Source: Deltaproteobacteria bacterium (GTDB lineage Bacteria; JADJOY01). From it: a stretch of 6,556 nt of DNA. The position numbers were made by a program, and so were the translations under genes. Each line of letters starts with the position of its first letter. Position 1 is the stretch's first letter. The stretch is from the NCBI GenBank assembly GCA_016713535.1, contig JADJOY010000057.1:1-6556 (forward strand), given 5' to 3'. This document shows, piece after piece, positions 1 to 5,615 of this stretch. The notes under the pieces were generated by a model. The model was not told the origin of the DNA. It was given only the letters and a program-made list of their open reading frames with translations, and made no database searches.

Positions 1-54
1 ACCCAACAACCACCAACCGCCGGGCGGCTTCCTCACGGGGGCCGCTCGGCGTGA
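1..54 (+). CDS. possible 3' end of an upstream gene (partial)
   Basis: The frame starting at base 1 is open to a TGA at 52-54, giving 17 residues rich in Pro, Gly and Arg. The stop lies 9 nt before the next GTG start and overlaps its ribosome binding site, as expected in a compact phage operon. In long-tailed phages the gene before the chaperone usually encodes the major tail protein or a tail completion protein, but 17 residues cannot identify a family. A second frame here is also open with no stop in this segment, so the choice of frame is uncertain. Confidence 0.2.
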   Translation, partial: TQQPPTAGRLPHGGRSA

Positions 55-56
55 GG
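53..56 (+). promoter_or_regulatory. ribosome binding site for the tail chaperone gene
   Basis: GAGG at 53-56 is followed by a 7-nt spacer before the GTG at 64. It supports GTG 64 over the out-of-frame GTG at 51. Confidence 0.45.
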
Positions 57-63
57 CGACACC

Positions 64-489
64 GTGCGATTCACCACCGCAGCACCGAAGCCGAGCGGCA
101 CCATCAACGTCGACGGCGTCGATCACGACGTCTGGTGTCATTGGGACATCGCGCTCGAGCGCGTCGAGGACTTCGAGCGCATCTTGCCCCGGCTCCGCGA
201 CCCGTCATCGAAGATCACTGCCGAGCGCGTGGCCGACGTGCTCACGCTGGTGCAGTGCGTGGCGCCGACGATCCCGCCCGATGAGGTCGCGCAGATGCGC
301 CCGCGCCGGCTCGGCCAGATGTACCTGCACATCCTGCCGCTGGTGTTCCTGGACCCTTTGGCGCCGAGCCGGCCGACGGCAAGCCAGCCCGGCGTGGAGA
401 CGGAAGCGCCGGCCCCATCCGACCCGACGCCGTCCGATGCCGACTCGCCCGCGCGTTCGGCTGGTCGCACGCGGAAGTCAACGCCGTAA
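64..489 (+). CDS. tail assembly chaperone, lambda gpG-like (short form)
   Basis: This 141-residue protein probably coats the tape measure and helps recruit tail tube subunits during tail assembly, as lambda gpG does. The evidence is mainly positional: it lies directly before a tape measure gene, has almost exactly the length of lambda gpG (140 residues), and carries a -1 slippery heptamer in frame. Residues about 12-99 look folded, with a Trp/His-rich segment VWCHWD at 23-28 followed by predicted helices. From about residue 100 to the TAA at 487-489 the chain is a Pro/Ser/Thr/Ala-rich, probably disordered tail that shares DNA with the overlapping -1 frame. The start is GTG 64, 7 nt after GAGG. 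I recognise no specific family signature, so the function is an inference from context. The coding frame itself is well supported by G/C-rich third positions. Confidence 0.68.
   Translation: MRFTTAAPKPSGTINVDGVDHDVWCHWDIALERVEDFERILPRLRDPSSKITAERVADVLTLVQCVAPTIPPDEVAQMRPRRLGQMYLHILPLVFLDPLAPSRPTASQPGVETEAPAPSDPTPSDADSPARSAGRTRKSTP
354..360 (+). promoter_or_regulatory. candidate -1 programmed ribosomal frameshift site
   Basis: CCCTTTG matches X XXY YYZ exactly and is in phase with the chaperone frame: zero-frame codons CCT (355-357) and TTG (358-360), re-pairing as CCC and TTT after a one-base backward slip. The -1 frame is then open from 360 to 755. It has no ATG, GTG or TTG between its previous stop (TGA 282-284) and 555, so translation must enter from the upstream frame or from a non-standard start. 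A GC-rich hairpin (361-366 with 390-395, enclosing 368-371 with 377-380) could act as a stimulator. It directly abuts the heptamer, closer than the usual spacer, and such pairings arise easily in GC-rich DNA. Confidence 0.62.
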
Positions 490-758
490 CCGTTCGCCAG
501 GCAATCGCTTACCTCGCCGAATACGACGGCGTAGCAGCCGAGGAGACGCTCTCGATGGTGCTGGCCGCGTGCTTCCCGAGCATGAAGAAGACCGACCGCG
601 AGCGCGCGCACGAGTCGCTCGTGAAGCGGTCGCGTCGATCGGCCCTCGCCGAGCGCAAGGAAGCCGAAGCGCCGGACTGGAAGTCGGGGCTCGGGATGCT
701 CGCGGGCGCGCTCGGTGGCGGCGCGGCGCGGAAGAAGAAGGGGGCGCGCCGTGGCTGA
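360..758 (+). CDS. gpT-like extension of the tail chaperone, expressed by -1 frameshift
   Basis: This is the C-terminal part of a gpGT-like fusion. About 99 codons from 64-360 would join 132 codons in the -1 frame and end at TGA 756-758, giving about 231 residues (lambda gpGT is 279). In lambda the T part binds the tape measure and is lost from the mature tail. After a Gly/Pro/Arg-rich linker, a folded-looking part begins near 423 and includes AFGWSHAEV (453-479) and VRQAIAYLAEYDG (492-530). A basic, Ala/Gly-rich tail ends in KKKGARRG. Much of this precedes the first standard start codon in the frame, ATG 555, so a gene call beginning at 555 would cut the protein. The stop overlaps the tape measure start by 8 nt, which suggests translational coupling. 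The function is inferred from position and architecture. Confidence 0.6.
   Translation, partial: GAEPADGKPARRGDGSAGPIRPDAVRCRLARAFGWSHAEVNAVTVRQAIAYLAEYDGVAAEETLSMVLAACFPSMKKTDRERAHESLVKRSRRSALAERKEAEAPDWKSGLGMLAGALGGGAARKKKGARRG
738..744 (+). promoter_or_regulatory. ribosome binding site deciding the tape measure start
   Basis: AAGGGGG at 738-744 lies 6 nt before GTG 751. The alternative in-frame GTG at 715 has no such site and would add an Arg-rich extension that simply reads the chaperone gene out of frame. Confidence 0.5.
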
Positions 759-3700
759 CGAGATCACCGCAGGGCAGGCGCTGATCGAGCTGCGCGCCAC
801 GAGCGACAAGCTCACCGCCGACATGGCGGCGGTCTCGAAGCTCATCACGGGTGAGCTGGCGAAGGTCGAAAAGGAAGCCGCGAACGTCGGCATGGCCGGC
901 CTCGCTAAGCAGATCGAGGACGTCGCCAAGGCGACCCAAGCCGCGCAGTCGCAGATCCAGAACCTCCGCTTCGGCGCCATCGCCGACGAGGTCGGCCATC
1001 TCACCAGCGCGCTCAAGGGCGCCGAGTCCGGCGTCCAGATCACCGAGGACCTCGCGCGCGCGGAGTCGCTGCTCGAGGAGCGCTTCGCGATGGTACGCGC
1101 CGAGATCGGGCGCCAGGCCGAGGCGCAGCGCGGGTTGGTCAACGAGGAGGTGTTGCTACAGCGCACCACGCTCCAGCTCGAAGCGGCGCAGCGGCAGCAT
1201 GACCAGGCGCTCGCGACGGTGCGCGGGCGTGCGATCCAGGCGGCGGAAGGGATTGCGCAGCTCGAGGCCGAGGAGCAGGCGTCCGCGCTCGCGGCCACCA
1301 AGGCGTGGGAGGCGACGGCTCAGCTTGCGATCGAGCAGGGCCGCGCGACGAAGGAGGCGACGGAGCTGGCGGCGGCGGAAGCGCGCACCGCCCAAGGGCT
1401 CGCGAACCTCGGGACGGCCATCACGCACGCGGCCGAGGAGACCCAGAAGGCCAACGCGCGCTGGGCGGCGATGAAGCCGACCCTGACCGGCGTCGTCGAT
1501 GCGGCACAGGCGGCGGGGCTCGCGTTCGGCGCGTTCGCTGGTGGCGTCGCCACCGTCGCGGGCGTGAGCGCGAAGCTCACGATGGAAGCCGCCCACATCG
1601 GCGAGAGCTTCAACGATCTCGCGATCAAGACGAGCACCACCGTCGAGGCGCTATCGCGATACGACCTCGCCGCCAAGACGGCCGACGTGAGCCAAGAGAC
1701 GCTCGCGGTCGGGATGCGGAAGCTCGCCCAGGCCGCGGTCGAGGCCGGCGACGATGGCTCCGAGAGTGCCCAGGCGTTCAAGTCGCTCGGCGTCGAGGTG
1801 CGCGACGCGAACGGCAACATCAAGCCGATGGGTCAACTCCTGCAGGAGACGACCCGCGCGCTCGCGGACGCGGGCGACGGCGCCGAGACGATGGCCAGCG
1901 CTCAGCAGCTCCTCGGCCGCTCCGCGCAGGACTTCCTCCCGCTCGCGAAAATGACGAAGGAGGAGCTGGACGATCTCGCGAAGGCGTCGGAAGAGCTTGG
2001 GCTCGTGTGGTCCACGAAGGACGCCGCCGCCGCCGACAAGCTCTCCGACTCGGTGACGGTGCTTGGTGCGGGCGTGAAGGGGCTCGGCCTCTCGATCGGC
2101 CGCGACCTGATTCCGGTGGCGCAGCAGGTGGTCGATGAGTCGCTTTCGTGGCTGCGCGCGAACTCCGAGCTGATGCGGTCGGGCTTCAAGGATTGGGTAT
2201 TCGGGGTCAAGCAGATCATCGAGGGGCTCGCGCCGCTGGTACGCGACACCGCCGACGCGTTCCTGTGGTGGGGCGGCGGGCTCGACGACACGTTCGGCGG
2301 GCTGAACCAACAGATCGTCGACACCGAAGCGAAAATGAAGGACCTGAAGCGGACGATGGAGACGCCGCTGATGGCCACCGGGGAGGTCGACAAGGCGACC
2401 AAGGAATACGAGCACCTAGCCCTTCAGCTTGAAGGGCTCAAGGTCCGCGCCGAGCAGGCCAAAAACGTCCAAGCGCCGCTCGCGTCGGCGGTTGAGGGCA
2501 CGACGACGGCGCTGCGCGATCAGAAGATCGTCGCGAAGGAGACCGGCGAGCAGTTCGACGCGATGCTCATCAACTGGGAGGACGCGAACAAGGCGGCCGA
2601 GGAGGCCAAGCGCGCGCAGAAGGAGGCCGCGGCCGAAGCGAAGCGCCTATCCGACGTCAACCGAGGGCTCGCCGACTCCATCGAGCAGCTCAAGCTCGAC
2701 GCCCTCTCCGACGACCTCGACGACGCCACGGCGGCGCTCGAGCGAAACCGCTCGGTGGTGGCAGACGAGAGCTACCTCCGCGCGCTGCAAGACATTCAGG
2801 CCGCGTACGAGTCGCAGGTCGAGACGATCAAGCGGACCACCGAGGAGGCGGTGGCTGCGGGCGCGGACCGCACGCTGGCGGCGGAGCGCGAGGCGCTCGC
2901 GGTCGAGTCGGCGCAGCGGGACATGGCGCAGGCGGTCGAGAAGCTCGACGGGGTGCTGGTCAAGAATGCGGACTATTGGGGCGACGTCGGCAAGGTGGTG
3001 GCCGACCTTCCGCCTGAGATGCGCGCGCTGATCCCGACGCTTGACGCCGTTGCGCTGGCGACGGGCAACGTAAGCGAGGCCACGAAGGAGGCGGCGACCG
3101 ACCTCGTGAAGCTCGACGGCATCGCGAGCGACCTTGCGAAAGGGCTGGCGCAGGCGATCACGCGCTCGGCGGATTGGCGCGGGGTCGGGGACGCGATCCT
3201 GGCGACGACGCTGGACGCAACGTTCACCGATCATCTCGACGCGGCGCTTAACGACACGTTCGTCAAGTCGATTCAGACGCTAACCGATCCGATCGGCGAC
3301 GCACTCGGCGGCATGTTCACGGAAGCGTTCGACGCGCTCACCTCGCCGCTTACCTCGGCAGCGGGCGACCTGTTCAAAGACGTTTTCGGCGCTTCGTTCA
3401 AAGAGGTCATCAACAAGTCCGCTGGCAAGTCGCTCGTGAGCGGCCTCGGCGAAGCCATCACGTCCAACCCCGTGGTGGCTTCGATTGTGGGCGGGGTGGC
3501 CGTACTCGGGACGACGTTCGCTGTGATGTGGGAGGACTGGTTCGATAAGCCCGACATGCAGAGCCGCATCTCGAAAGCGGTCTCGAAGATGATCGGGAAG
3601 GCGCTGCGCGATCCCTCGATCTCGGGCGCGGTCGATAGCGCGCTGCAAGACCTCGGTTTCAAGATGACCGACGGTCTTACGACTGCGATCGTCAACGCGC

Positions 3701-3954
3701 CGCTTTCCGGCGCCGAGATTCGGGCCGTGTACGCCGCTGGCGGAGAGGCGGCTGGGCAGTCGTATAGCGACGGCTTCTATCAATTCCTGGCGAGCGAGAA
3801 CAAAAGCGCGGCGAACAACGTGTCCGCGTCGGACCTCGTCAACCTGTACTTCCCGGGCTCGACGCCGCTGGCGAAGCGATTGCGGTGGAAGCCGCGAAGA
3901 TGGCGGGCGTTGCGGCTGCGGCCACTCAGGGACTCACGGGTGACGATGCGCTGA
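751..3954 (+). CDS. phage tail tape measure protein, N-terminal and central part
   Basis: This segment holds the recognisable core of the tape measure protein. Residues about 15-245 are rich in Ala, Glu, Gln and Lys with heptad-like spacing, as in tape measure coiled coils. A Gly/Ala-rich hydrophobic segment follows at 248-278. Residues about 285-405 resemble the TP901/PhageMin_Tail core: SFNDLAIKTSTTVEAL, then a Leu-Gly segment before a DANGN turn, ending at LLGRSAQDFLPLAK (387-400). More coiled coil lies at about 545-760, and a second hydrophobic segment, PVVASIVGGVAVLGTTFAVM, starts at residue 907. There are no cysteines. The start is GTG 751, with AAGGGGG 6 nt upstream. Real coding ends near 3855: the last 30 or so residues before TGA 3952-3954 are Arg-rich nonsense, while the proper sequence continues in frame 3. 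The family assignment is firm; domain limits are approximate. Confidence 0.88.
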   Translation: MADEITAGQALIELRATSDKLTADMAAVSKLITGELAKVEKEAANVGMAGLAKQIEDVAKATQAAQSQIQNLRFGAIADEVGHLTSALKGAESGVQITEDLARAESLLEERFAMVRAEIGRQAEAQRGLVNEEVLLQRTTLQLEAAQRQHDQALATVRGRAIQAAEGIAQLEAEEQASALAATKAWEATAQLAIEQGRATKEATELAAAEARTAQGLANLGTAITHAAEETQKANARWAAMKPTLTGVVDAAQAAGLAFGAFAGGVATVAGVSAKLTMEAAHIGESFNDLAIKTSTTVEALSRYDLAAKTADVSQETLAVGMRKLAQAAVEAGDDGSESAQAFKSLGVEVRDANGNIKPMGQLLQETTRALADAGDGAETMASAQQLLGRSAQDFLPLAKMTKEELDDLAKASEELGLVWSTKDAAAADKLSDSVTVLGAGVKGLGLSIGRDLIPVAQQVVDESLSWLRANSELMRSGFKDWVFGVKQIIEGLAPLVRDTADAFLWWGGGLDDTFGGLNQQIVDTEAKMKDLKRTMETPLMATGEVDKATKEYEHLALQLEGLKVRAEQAKNVQAPLASAVEGTTTALRDQKIVAKETGEQFDAMLINWEDANKAAEEAKRAQKEAAAEAKRLSDVNRGLADSIEQLKLDALSDDLDDATAALERNRSVVADESYLRALQDIQAAYESQVETIKRTTEEAVAAGADRTLAAEREALAVESAQRDMAQAVEKLDGVLVKNADYWGDVGKVVADLPPEMRALIPTLDAVALATGNVSEATKEAATDLVKLDGIASDLAKGLAQAITRSADWRGVGDAILATTLDATFTDHLDAALNDTFVKSIQTLTDPIGDALGGMFTEAFDALTSPLTSAAGDLFKDVFGASFKEVINKSAGKSLVSGLGEAITSNPVVASIVGGVAVLGTTFAVMWEDWFDKPDMQSRISKAVSKMIGKALRDPSISGAVDSALQDLGFKMTDGLTTAIVNAPLSGAEIRAVYAAGGEAAGQSYSDGFYQFLASENKSAANNVSASDLVNLYFPGSTPLAKRLRWKPRRWRALRLRPLRDSRVTMR

Positions 3955-4502
3955 TCTTCGCGGAGCAGTACGCATCCGGCCTGACCAACCTCGCGCACCA
4001 ACTGAACCTGACCGACGAGGAGTTCTTGCAGTTCGTCCAGAACGTCGCCGGGCCAGGCGCGGCTCAGTTCGCTGCGGGCCTCGACAAGATGAACGCGGCA
4101 GGGATGGAGGCGTTCGGCGCGGGGTGGCAAGGCGAGCTGGACTCGATCGCCGACGGCATGGAGCGCGTGTTCGGGCTCTCCGATGACATCAACAGCGGGA
4201 ACCTGTTCGACGTGTTCCTCAAGTCGGGCCAGTCGGCCGAAGCCTTCGCCGCTCAGCTCGAGCGCATGGCCGACAGCGACCCCGCGCTCCGCCGCCTGGT
4301 CGACTCGATGGACCCGCCGCTGGTCGATGCGCTCGCCGCAGTCGAGGACGGTGGCAACGCCGCCGCGAAGGCCATTGGCAAGCTCACGGGGCAGGCGAAC
4401 ACGTCGCTCGCGGGCGTCGAGGCGCGGATCTACGCGTTCGGCGATGCGCTGTTCTGGACTCGCCAGGCGGCGAAGCAGCTCGACGCTCGGCGAGGAGCCT
4501 GA
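3885..4502 (+). CDS. tape measure protein, middle segment in a shifted frame
   Basis: This is the continuation of the tape measure after a frame change. The protein-like sequence in this frame really begins near 3858-3861 (DAAGEAIAVEAAKMAGVAAA), so the GTG at 3885 is only the first standard start codon and probably not a true start; no ribosome binding site precedes it. A single missing base around CCCGGGCTC (3852-3860) would join it to the upstream frame. The segment is Ala/Asp/Leu-rich and helical, has no cysteine, and includes LNLTDEEFLQFVQNVAG and DSMDPPLVDALAAVEDGG. It ends falsely at TGA 4500-4502, after QLDA (4476-4487), where sense continues one frame back. A separate small tail gene is possible but less likely given the seamless composition. 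Confidence 0.7.
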   Translation: MEAAKMAGVAAAATQGLTGDDALIFAEQYASGLTNLAHQLNLTDEEFLQFVQNVAGPGAAQFAAGLDKMNAAGMEAFGAGWQGELDSIADGMERVFGLSDDINSGNLFDVFLKSGQSAEAFAAQLERMADSDPALRRLVDSMDPPLVDALAAVEDGGNAAAKAIGKLTGQANTSLAGVEARIYAFGDALFWTRQAAKQLDARRGA

Positions 4503-4722
4503 ACAGCGAACTCAGTCGCGGGCTCTCTGGCATGGATGACGCGATCGCCGAGGAGAACAGGGTCGCCGGGCTCACCGCCAAGACGCCGCGCAAGGCGTTC
4601 TCAGCGCTGAAGCGCTGAAGCTGCCCCCGAGCGCTCGACGAAACGACCACGGAGGCGATCCGAAGCAGCTCAAGGCGCTGATCCAGGCCGCGCACCGGAT
4701 GACCGAGGATCAGATCAGATGA
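4493..4722 (+). pseudogene. tape measure protein remnant, frames 2 and 1
   Basis: Frame 2 gives SLNSELSRGLSGMDDAIAEE from 4496 onward and ends at TGA 4616-4618. Beyond it, plausible protein appears as ALDETTTEAIR in frame 2 (4631-4663), then as KQLKALIQAAHRMTEDQIR in frame 1 (4663-4719), which stops at TGA 4720-4722. These pieces follow each other like one helical tape measure region with single-base losses or small insertions between them, including one near 4660-4663 and the 8-bp duplication at 4603-4618. No piece has its own convincing start. The exact joins are my reconstruction. Confidence 0.5.
4603..4618 (+). repeat. 8-bp tandem duplication, AGCGCTGA twice
   Basis: Two perfect adjacent copies (4603-4610 and 4611-4618) lie in the broken part of the tape measure gene. 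The second copy brings the TGA at 4616-4618 into the reading frame. Removing one copy lets frame 2 pass the stop and run on as FSALKLPPSA. A further shift near 4633 would still be needed to reach the ALDETTTEAI segment. Confidence 0.75.
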
Positions 4723-5219
4723 TCGCGACGGCAAGGACCGCAGTGCCGCCGCCGGTAAACACGGTGCCGACCGGAGACGACGGCGAGCCCGACGGCGCGG
4801 CGGACTCGAAGGGCGAGATCGCTGCGCCAGCGGACGCCGCCGCGACCGCCGGACGGGCGACGTCGTCCAGCGCAGCCACCGCCGCCGCCGCCGGCGATAC
4901 CGGGGCCGCTGGAGGATCTCGCCACGCGTTCGGCCGGCGCTCGAGGCGTTGATCGGGGATCGTTGGGCGACGACGCGGGGCGCTCGCGATCGAGCGACTC
5001 CTCCGGTCCGCCTCCCCGAGGCGCCTGGCCGCCGAAGCGGTCGAGCGGCGAGCCGACGGCGGGATCCACGACTCGCTGACTACGCGCGCGCGGAGTGCGG
5101 ATGCACAACGCGACCTCCGCCATGCACCCCAGAGTAAAGATCGACGGCGGGAGTCCGTACCCAGGTGCGACCCTGGCGGCGACGGGGGCGCGCCACGGCC
5201 CGGACGCGCCACCCCCCCG
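4719..5219 (+). pseudogene. tape measure protein linker and C-proximal remnant, frame-scrambled
   Basis: No continuous gene covers this stretch. An ATG at 4719, overlapping a TGA as ATGA, opens frame 3 to TGA 4950-4952. It encodes a Pro/Gly/Asp/Ala-rich, linker-like sequence (VPPPVNTVPTGDDGEPDG) with no clear ribosome binding site. After that, plausible pieces hop frames: PLEDLATRSAGA (frame 1, about 4907-4942), LEALIGD (frame 2, about 4940-4960), LAIERLL and LAAEAVERRADGGIHDSL (frame 3, about 4983-5080), and KIDGGSPYPGATLAATG (frame 1, about 5137-5187). The best-looking pieces lack cysteine, like the rest of the tape measure, while competing frames contain cysteines and long Arg runs. I read it as part of the tape measure gene with several indels. 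A separate small gene at 4719-4952 is a weak alternative. Confidence 0.45.
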
Positions 5220-5615
5220 ATGGCCGCCGGTGGCTGGATACCCGGTCTCCCGAGCGACCCGTACCCGATCACCGCGCACGGCGGCGAGCTCGTGGTGCCG
5301 GAGGCGACGGCGTCCACGCTGCCGCCGGATCTCGTGGCGCGGCTGCTCAGCGGCTCGGCCTTCGACCTCCCCGCCTCGATGGTGTCGCGGCTGAGCTACC
5401 CGGTCGGGGTGCCGAGTGTGGGGAGCGTGGCGGGCGCTGCGACCGCGGCATCGACCCCCGCGCTTGATTCCGAATGGACCGCGCTCCCCGTCCGCAAGCG
5501 CGACCTGATCGAGGGCGCCGTGCTCGAGGTGGCCCGCGCCACCGAGACGGGGCGGGCGCGCATCGACGGGCGGCGCTTCCGCGTCTCGCCCACCTACGGG
5601 CGCAGCCGTGGCTAA
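5220..5615 (+). CDS. tape measure protein, C-terminal segment
   Basis: This 131-residue stretch begins with MAAGGWIPGLPSDPYPITA and continues HGGELVVPEATAS. It closely resembles the C-terminal motif of many tape measure proteins, in which a Gly-rich turn leads to a His/Glu-Gly-Glu segment followed by VVP. It continues through an Ala/Ser/Pro-rich linker to a basic end, RIDGRRFRVSPTYGRSRG, and TAA 5613-5615. ATG 5220 is not a likely start, since it lies inside the motif region directly after a C7 run with no ribosome binding site. One extra C in that run would join it to frame 1 upstream. The stop overlaps the next GTG start by 8 nt. A separate small tail protein is possible, but the motif argues for the tape measure C-terminus. 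Confidence 0.65.
   Translation: MAAGGWIPGLPSDPYPITAHGGELVVPEATASTLPPDLVARLLSGSAFDLPASMVSRLSYPVGVPSVGSVAGAATAASTPALDSEWTALPVRKRDLIEGAVLEVARATETGRARIDGRRFRVSPTYGRSRG

Larger units (their letters stand above)
751..5615 (+). pseudogene. tape measure protein gene, whole span, frame-disrupted
   Basis: Taken as one unit, this locus would encode a tape measure protein of roughly 1,600 residues that runs through the tail tube and sets its length. Clean segments at 751-3855 and 5220-5615, plus a clean middle piece at about 3858-4490, are all Ala-rich, cysteine-free and of tape measure character, but lie in frames 1, 3 and 3. Several frame changes lie between them. No start with a good ribosome binding site appears at the internal breaks, and the pieces continue one another, so one interrupted gene is more likely than several genes. 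Whether the breaks are real mutations or sequence errors cannot be settled here. If they are errors, this is an intact gene. Confidence 0.6.

Noticed and set aside
17-45. Possible terminator hairpins (17-20 with 24-27, or 24-28 with 41-45)
   Set aside because: Stems are only 4-5 bp, no T-run follows, and they sit just before a gene of the same operon; chance pairing is likely in such GC-rich DNA.
281-784. Plus-strand frame-2 open frame of 167 codons starting at ATG 281
   Set aside because: It is almost entirely Arg/Ser/Ala, has no ribosome binding site, and overlaps both better-supported chaperone frames.
138-1301. Long minus-strand open frame (387 codons) opposite the chaperone and tape measure genes
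   Set aside because: It is Ser/Ala/Arg/Cys-rich antisense to a clearly coding strand and spans two genes; this is typical of GC-rich shadow frames.
1651-2415. Minus-strand open frame of 254 codons within the tape measure gene
   Set aside because: It is Arg/His/Leu-rich and opposite a well-supported tape measure core with no ribosome binding site of note.
3850-3862. Programmed frameshift within the tape measure gene near CCCGGGCTC
   Set aside because: There is no X XXY YYZ heptamer in phase, programmed shifts here are not a known feature of tape measure genes, and the several further breaks downstream make indels the simpler explanation.
3952-4952. TGA reassigned as a sense codon, since all the disruptive stops (3952, 4500, 4616, 4720, 4950) are TGA
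   Set aside because: At most of these points the sense sequence continues in another frame, so readthrough would not restore it. TGA also ends the chaperone frame at 756, and out-of-frame stops in GC-rich DNA are usually TGA.
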